A DNA stretch of 64,000 nt from Capsicum annuum (lineage: Eukaryota > Streptophyta > Magnoliopsida > Solanales > Solanaceae): the NCBI RefSeq assembly GCF_002878395.1, contig NC_061120.1, forward strand, positions 95,259,175 to 95,323,174, given 5' to 3'. The notes beneath the pieces are model-generated. The model was not told the origin of the DNA and searched no databases. It saw nothing but the letters and a program-made list of their open reading frames with translations. Shown piece after piece: positions 58,211 to 64,000 of the stretch. How positions within the stretch are numbered: the stretch's first letter is position 1; each line of letters opens with the position of its first letter. Made by a program: the position numbers and the translations under genes.

Positions 58211-58640
58211 TTGTTCAGCAGGGAGCAACTACCATGGGTCTTCTATGCCACAATTCAGCAACATCTTCTTTCACACTCAGATATGTCATGTTCCTGGGTT
58301 TGCAAGACCCCAGATCAGCAATATACATATTTTTGTTCCTCCATGCAGTCAACATCAGTTTACCATATTTAAGACATGTGATAGTGCACTTATCTGATCT
58401 GAACTTTACTTTATTTCCTTTATAAAAAATCTGAGCAACACTCAACAAATTGAATTTGAGTCCATCCACAAAGTGAACATTATTAATGGTTTGACTAAAA
58501 TTGTTCCCAACCTTTCCAATTCCAATAATGCACCCTTTGTTTCCATCACCAAAGAAGACACTACCTCTTTCATGGGCCTTAAGCGAGAGGAAGTCTTCAA
58601 TTCTTCTAGTAATATGCTTTGAACATCCACTATCCATGAT
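58211..58640 (-). pseudogene. Element E protease and GAG-pre-integrase remnant
   Basis: The frame opens at the protease active site MDSGCSKHITRR (about 58637), the copia equivalent of DSGA. It continues through GSVFFGDGNKG, NVHFVDGLKFNLLSVAQI and KCTITCLKYGK. It reaches the GAG-pre-integrase block VAELWHRR near 58245, which is frameshifted from the following integrase. Confidence 0.8.
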
Positions 58641-58649
58641 CTGCTATGG

Positions 58650-60598
58650 GTGCTTCCTCTTGCTACCCTACATTAATAATCAGTTGTTAGCTTTGGGAAC
58701 CCATTTCACTTTGAGTTCCCAAAAAGAAGACAAAGAAAAGATTAGTTCTTTTTTGGTCCAGCCAGGCAAACTATTACCACTTCCTTTTGATATAGAGAAT
58801 TTTTTTCATAATTCTTATAGCTTCAATTCTTGAGGGGCATAAATCTCTTGTATGGACATTTTTGTCACACCGAGTACATAAGAGATTACCTTTGACAGAG
58901 ATATATTTGAGATATGGATTGTAGGCTAGATAAGCACAGTAGAAACCCAAGCCTCTTCTGTTGTGTGATCCCTGACCAGTGAGGTTTGTCAGAACTTAAG
59001 ATGAGGTAGTCTATCTAAGAGCCTTTTCAAGCATCATAATGACCCGAACCAGGTCCTTCTAAATTTCTAAACTCTTCTTAAGTGAGGTAGTCAAATCTGT
59101 ATTTGCCTTTGCCAATTTTTCTTCCAACTCAAATTATTTTTTTCTCCCTTCACTCTTCCCTTTTGATTTAAACTTAGACATTTCACTAAGTTTCTTATTT
59201 AAAACATCATTTTCAAAGAAAGGTGACTTACCAGTTTCATGAAATTTAGACATTTTCACAGTTAGTTCAAACTTTTCTTCTTCACATTTATCAAGATTTT
59301 TATTCAGAGACTCCTTATCTTTTGTGAGTTCACAAACAGTATCTATAAGCACAGTAAAAAGATACTTTAATTCTTTAAGAGAATAATTTTTGAGATTCTC
59401 TTTGATATCCAGGAGAGTTACCTTGTCAACTTCATCATCATCTAACTTAGCCATCAAGGCAAAGAGGGATTCATAGATTCAGACATCATCTTCTACCACC
59501 ATCATAGAGACATCTTCTTACTGCTCAGATTCATATAAATCACTAAAAAATTCATCCCACACAACCAAAACCTGGTTTACCACTCTGTTAGCTTCAGCCC
59601 TTTTACTGTACTTATCTAGGACTCAGTCCTTCTTTTTGTCTCTTTCACTAGCCTACTTAACATACTTCTTGTCTTCTACCTTATGCAAAGGATAGTCTTT
59701 GATATAATGGCCCAGCTTTCCACACTTATGGCAGGTGTCATTTGTTTTGCCATCCTTGTTGTATCTATTGAATTCTCTTCTTCTAGGAGGTGTCTTTGTT
59801 CTTCTCATGACTTTGAGGAGTTGTTTGATATTGTAAGTTGATTCCTCATTTTCAACACTGGTATCCTCATTTATAACCTTTAGTACCAGATTCTTTTCCC
59901 TTCTATGCTCTCTTTTATACTTGTCCTATTGCTTCTTAATCTCATAGGTCTTGAGATTTCCTATCAACTCATCCATAGTCATGGTTTTTAGATCCCTAGC
60001 TTCAGTAATGGAATCAATTTTATTGTCTCGTGACTTTGGTAAAATGCTCAGAATCTTGCAAACTTGTTTGATTGGCCGTATGTCTTCACCCAAACAATGA
60101 AGTTCATTGGTTATTGCAGTAAATCTGGTGTGCATTTCTTGGATTTACTCACCTTTCGTCATACCGAAGGCTTTATATTGAGTTGTCAGCTTTTCCACCT
60201 TAGATTCCTTGACCTAACTAGTTTCCTTATGTGCTGCTTGGAGGTAGTTTCAAATTTCTTCAACAGTCTCACATGTAGAAATACTGTTGCACTTATCAAG
60301 GCGGATACCATAAACTAGTAGCTTCTTAGCTTTACAATTCTTTTCAATCTTCTTATGTTTAATATCATCATATTTCTTTCTAGTCTTAGGAACATATGAA
60401 GTCACTTCACCAACTTTTAATAGCTTTGTGGAAACAAAAGGACCATCTTCAGTCACATCTCAAAACTCACAATTTTCTGCCATGATGAAATCACGCATTT
60501 GAGTTTTCCTCCGCCCATAGTATTGCCTATTGAATCTGGGTAGTCGAGTGGTAGATTGGACTTCTTCAAGATTTGGAGGGGCAACCATGTTAAAGATC
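58650..60598 (-). pseudogene. Element E gag remnant
   Basis: The likely start is near 60590 (MVAPPNLEEVQS). Pieces at 60456-60250 (KAKKLLVYGI) and 60135-59926 (RFTAITNELHCLGE, MDELIGNLKTYE) match the gag of element D. A knuckle CHKCGKLGHYIKDYP lies near 59690-59735, with the last Cys changed to Tyr. A coiled-coil frame is at 59457-59134 (VTLLDIKENLKNYSLKELK, KCEEEKFELTVKMSKFHE). A second knuckle lies near 58850-58900. Confidence 0.8.
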
Positions 60599-60633
60599 TT
60601 TCCAAGGTGTTAACCTTTTAGGAAGACCTTACT

Positions 60634-60643
60634 CTGATACCAA
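60634..60643 (-). other. Primer binding site of element E
   Basis: TTTGGTATCAGAGT on the minus strand abuts the LTR end ATCTTCA. Its core matches the initiator-tRNA-Met site. Confidence 0.8.
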
Positions 60644-60644
60644 A

Positions 60645-61468
60645 TGAAGATATAGATGAGTTGCCCTTCTACTTTAGAACCTGGTCCTAAAAATACATAT
60701 GTAGGAAAAATCTTAACAATTCAACACATAAAATAAGTAAATAAGAAACACAATAATTTTTACGTGGAAACTCCTTGTGCAAGGGACAAAACCACAAACT
60801 GCCTCTAGGATATCCAAAGCTCTACTAATATTCAAGCAACTTTGAATAAAGACTCCATGACATCAAGGATTAAAACTCCTAATCCTTCTTCTCCTAGTAA
60901 CAACTCTATTACAAAAAGAAAGGTGCAATAACTCTACTGTATCAAGACCCAACTATCTCTAACTGAATCAATAAGCTAAATCTAGATTAAAAGTCACCTA
61001 ACTATAGATAATACCATTGACCACAAGAACTAGAACAAGTCAACTGCTAATAATGGTCAATGATAGTAGGCAACATTTACAATCACAAGACAAAGACTCA
61101 ATTACAACAAAAACATGAAACACAACTTATAAGCTAGCAGGTTCCTTGTTACGATTATGGCTTTAATTCTGAGAGCTTCAAGAGAAATTTTTTGTTGTGA
61201 GAATATGGAAGCTTAGTTTTTTTATTGTTGAACATGAGAATATATATGAGACAAGAAAACCTAGGATGAGTCTCATTGGCTTAGACAAAGAGTGCAACAA
61301 CTTTTTTACTAACTTTATGTACTTTCGTTCAGCTGTACAACTGACATTAATAGCGGCGTGAATGCGATTAACTAGGTCCCTACGTAGTTGCAGTCTTGTT
61401 ATCATAGGGTCTTCAAGAACCAGGCCCCAAAAGATAATTTATCAATCATCAAAACTAAGGACTTAACA
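60645..61468 (-). repeat. Element E 5' LTR (824 bp)
   Basis: The minus strand begins TGTTAAGTCCTTAG and ends ATCTTCA, with the primer site just inside. The start resembles that of the element D LTR (TGTTAAATCTTG), supporting a relationship between them. The 3' LTR is not found in the window. Confidence 0.8.
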
Positions 61469-61539
61469 TTTGCCAAGACATAAGTTCATCTTATGGTTGA
61501 CAGTGCTTAAGAGGATGCTAACAAAGGATATAATGATAG

Positions 61540-61950
61540 GTATGGGATTGCAATGTGAGCATGTAGAATGTGCATTATGTGAAAAAAGAGGAAGCAGAGG
61601 ACCATAAACATCTCTTTATGTCCCGCAACTGGTCAAAGTATGTGTAGCAAGCACTGATACATTAGGGAAGATTTTAGCTACTTCCAGGAGATGTGTGAAC
61701 AAATCTTCAAGAAATTCATCAAAATTACTAGTGCATATTTTTAAAAGGATGTGGTGACAACTCTATATATTGCTTTTACATACTTTACATGGTAGAGTAG
61801 GTATGCAAAAATATACAGGAAACAACATATGAGTGTAGATCAAGTTGGTTTAACATATAAAAGCGATTGTTAGAGAGAGGATTGAAATGTACATGGGTTC
61901 AAAGAGAGCTAGAAAGTCTTTAGGATGGATAAAAACTATGTGTAACTAGG
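61540..61950 (+). pseudogene. Probable LINE RT zinc-binding domain relic
   Basis: Broken plus-strand frames give VECALCEKRGS, then EDHKHLFMSRNWSKYV and further Trp/aromatic-rich pieces (FWLLPGDV with one stop). This resembles the zf-RVT region near the C-terminus of plant L1-type ORF2 (C..C followed by DHLFF.C). No RT or endonuclease part is present. The match is by eye and moderate. Confidence 0.4.
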
Positions 61951-62428
61951 TATTTTTCTTAAGTCTTAGTTTCTCGAGAAGGTTTAGGTATCACTTCTAA
62001 AACTTATTTTGATAAATAGACACTCTTTGTTTTTCATTTAAATTTTTAAGGTTTGGGATAAAAGCGTGGGGTATTGGTTAAAGTGTTAAAAAAAGTTGTT
62101 AGCACCCCTTAAGACTTTTTTAAAAACTTTTCACACCCAAATTTTCCATTAAATATCAAAAAAAAAATCTCTCTCCTCACTCCCACTCACAAAACTATGG
62201 CCATTTCCCCTTCTTCTTCTCCCAACTTTCATTTTCAATTTTTATTTTCTCTAAAGCTTTAAGATCTTTCATCTTCCACTTTAAATAATTTTTCTTTATC
62301 TCTCGAGTAATTTGTGCTCCATATTGATGAGTTCTTTTTTTACTTTTTTTTTTATTTTGGTTTGTAATAATTGAGTTGATTTTGAAGGATTTTTTTTTTT
62401 GGAAATATAGGGGTTGATTTTTCTTGTT
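61951..62428 (+). other. Possible gene leader or promoter-like DNA
   Basis: A CT-rich stretch at 62160-62200 precedes an ATG at 62196 with a 21-codon frame (MAISPSSSPNFH...), then T-rich, intron-like sequence. This could be the broken first exon of a host gene, but no protein family is recognisable. Confidence 0.25.
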
Positions 62429-63112
62429 TTTAAGTTGATATATATTTGAATGTTAATGAATTATGATTGTCCTTGTCGATTGCATGGTCAAATTTTTTTG
62501 CAAATTTAATTGGCTAATGTTTCAAGAAATTTTGATTTTGTTCTGTTAATAGACTGTTCAGTTGATTAGGTAGTTGTTTGGTTTGGATGGAAAAAATAAA
62601 ATCTTTTTAAAAAATGAAACTTGATTTTACTGAAAATTTGTGTTTTTAAGTTGATATTTGTTTGATTGTTGATGAAATTATGATTGTCCTTGTCGATTGC
62701 ATAGTGAAATTTTTTTGCGAATTAAATCAGCTAATGTGCCAAGACATTTGGATATTGTTCTTTTAATAGACCATTCAGTTGATTAGGTATTTGTTTGGTT
62801 TGGATGGAAAAAACTGAAATCTTTTAAAAAATGAAACTTGCTTTATTGAAAATTTGTATTTTTAATTTGATATTTGTTTGATTGTTGATGAATTATGATT
62901 GTCCTTGTTGATTGCATGGTGAAATTTTTTTGCGAATTTAATCGACTAATGTGCTAAGAAATTTAGATGTTGTTCTGTTAATAGATCGTTCGGTTGATTA
63001 GGTATTTGTTTGGTTTGAATGGAAAAAATTGAAATCTTTTTAAAAAATGAAACTTGATTTTACTAAAAATCTGTGGTTGATATTTATTTGATTGTTGATG
63101 GATTATGACTGT
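62429..63112. repeat. Tandem repeat, unit about 214 bp, 3.2 copies
   Basis: Copies start near 62429, 62642, 62857 and 63071 (partial), each with TTGATAT(T/A)T(G/A)TTTGATTGTT followed by GAATTATGATTGTCC. They share AATAGA(C/T)(T/C)GTTC and TGGTTTGGATGG phrases. The fourth copy is cut after GATTATGACTGT by the LTR of element G. Confidence 0.8.
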
Positions 63113-64000
63113 TCTAACACCCCGAATCCGATACCCGGAATGCTACACGGTGCTAGCAATCCTGAAGGACCACAAGCTAACCCATAATTGATATCTATAA
63201 CTGAGCACTGCATAATATACTATATAAATGAAAAATAAAAGGGCTAAAAGGCCATAAGGTTCAAATATCTGATAAAACATAACATTTAGAAATGCGGTAT
63301 ACCAATACCAAAACTGAACTAAACTGTTTGAACATGCTAGTCTGAAAGCCTCTAAACTGTCTGAAAATTGTGGAGTTGATGGGACATGTACCCAACTAAC
63401 TCCATCTACTAAAACAGAAATAATGAAGTAATAAAATAATCATGTTATCCTCGAATGATGAGGACTCACTACAAATCTACTGCTTTTGGCTGGATCTGAA
63501 ACTAAGTGCAATTGGAAACTTGAGCGTCCGAACCTATAGTATAAAACACCATAGCATAGAAGAAAAGTATGCGTCAGTACGTCTGAATGTACTGGTATGC
63601 AAAGTGAGGTAAGCTGAATGCATGGGGTTCATATGCATGAACAATACTAACTGACTTAATAACATGAACGTGAGAATACATGAATGAATACATAACTGTA
63701 AATGAGATTGTGATAATACTGACTACTGAGTCGGAATACTGATAACATGAGTTTTGTATAACGATATACTGTTAACTGAGTGACTATGTCTGACAGTCCT
63801 GATTCTGATGGAACTAGCTGAGTTCTGTACTGAACTGAGTGACTGTATCTGACAGTTCTGAATCTGAAGAACTATCTAAGTTCTTTTACTGAGACTAAGA
63901 CTGAGACTGTGGGATATAATCATCTAACTGACATGCCCCGAATCTGAACTGGTGGAGGTCCAACCTATAACCCTAGCTGTAAGGGTGTCAGTACCGTTCC
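63113..64000 (-). mobile_element. Element G: LTR of a chromovirus, cut by window edge
   Basis: The sequence from TCTAACACCCCGAATCC onward aligns with the 3' part of the minus-strand LTRs at 25260, 34133 and 40653. It includes GAAGGA(C)CACAAGCTAACCC, CAGTACgtctgaatGTACTG at 63575-63594 and the GTGTCAGTACCG phrase at the edge. It is a different copy from all others. The rest lies outside the window. Confidence 0.75.

Larger units (their letters stand above)
57222..61468 (-). mobile_element. Element E: SIRE-like Ty1/copia, 5' half
   Basis: On the minus strand the order is LTR, perfect-core PBS, gag with knuckles, protease, GAG-pre-integrase and integrase, then element D interrupts. The integrase-RT linker and RT resume at 31103 and run to about 30215. 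Gap removed, this is the normal copia order (integrase before RT). The gag and long acidic linker are of the SIRE/Maximus type. Stops and frameshifts occur in every domain. Confidence 0.85.

Noticed and set aside
57407..58833. Plus-strand frames opposite element E
   Set aside because: Shadow frames of the minus-strand protease and integrase.

Overview
This window looks like repeat-dense heterochromatin of a flowering plant. The evidence is long-LTR Ty3/gypsy chromoviruses, SIRE-like Ty1/copia elements, Stowaway and other MITEs, Mutator-like elements with 9-bp target duplications, and no intact host gene. The chromovirus protein style and LTR texture suggest Solanaceae, but that is inference. 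No rRNA, tRNA, CRISPR array or bacterial-type operon was recognised. Almost every open frame is a decayed retrotransposon fragment or a chance frame inside an LTR.

Layout. 1-190: minus-strand integrase C-terminus of a Ty3 element. 191-9964: element A, a full-length but dead Tekay/Del-type chromovirus on the plus strand, with LTRs of about 2.4 kb. 10250-15791: element B, a minus-strand Ty3 element with gag, protease, RT and part of RNase H, plus a 2.8-kb LTR. 15792-25259: AT-rich DNA with small DNA transposons. These are MITEs (one nested in another), two related non-autonomous MULEs with perfect 9-bp target duplications (18367-19905 and 20086-21931), a G-rich tract, a 350-bp tandem duplication and a Stowaway MITE. 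25260-29637: element F, a minus-strand chromovirus collapsed by an internal deletion.

30215-61468 is a three-layer nest. The outer layer is element E, a SIRE-like copia on the minus strand. Its LTR, gag, protease and integrase lie at 57222-61468 and its RT at 30215-31103. Element D (31104-57221, plus strand) sits inside it. D is a second SIRE-related element that has gag and a coiled-coil 3' frame but no recognisable integrase or RT. Inside D sits a 21.3-kb tandem array (34133-55449) of one non-autonomous gypsy family, in the order LTR-internal-LTR-internal-LTR-internal-LTR. The array as a whole is flanked by a single perfect 5-bp duplication, AATTG, and D's 3' reading frame resumes exactly across that duplication. 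Each internal region has PBS, gag, a protease remnant, a stretch with no recognisable pol domain, then the integrase C-terminus with chromodomain, and a PPT. The novel junction in front of the integrase remnant is the same in all three units, so the deletion belonged to the founder element.

61540-61950 is a probable LINE zinc-binding-domain relic. 62429-63112 holds about 3.2 copies of a 214-bp tandem repeat, cut by another chromovirus LTR (element G) that runs off the right edge.

The most notable features are the tandem array with one target duplication, the non-autonomous architecture shared by its units, and short symmetric motifs recurring in the LTRs. These motifs are CAGTAC/GTACTG upstream of TATA-like DNA, CpG-rich modules in the U3 region, and AGGGACC/GGTCCCT in the copia elements.
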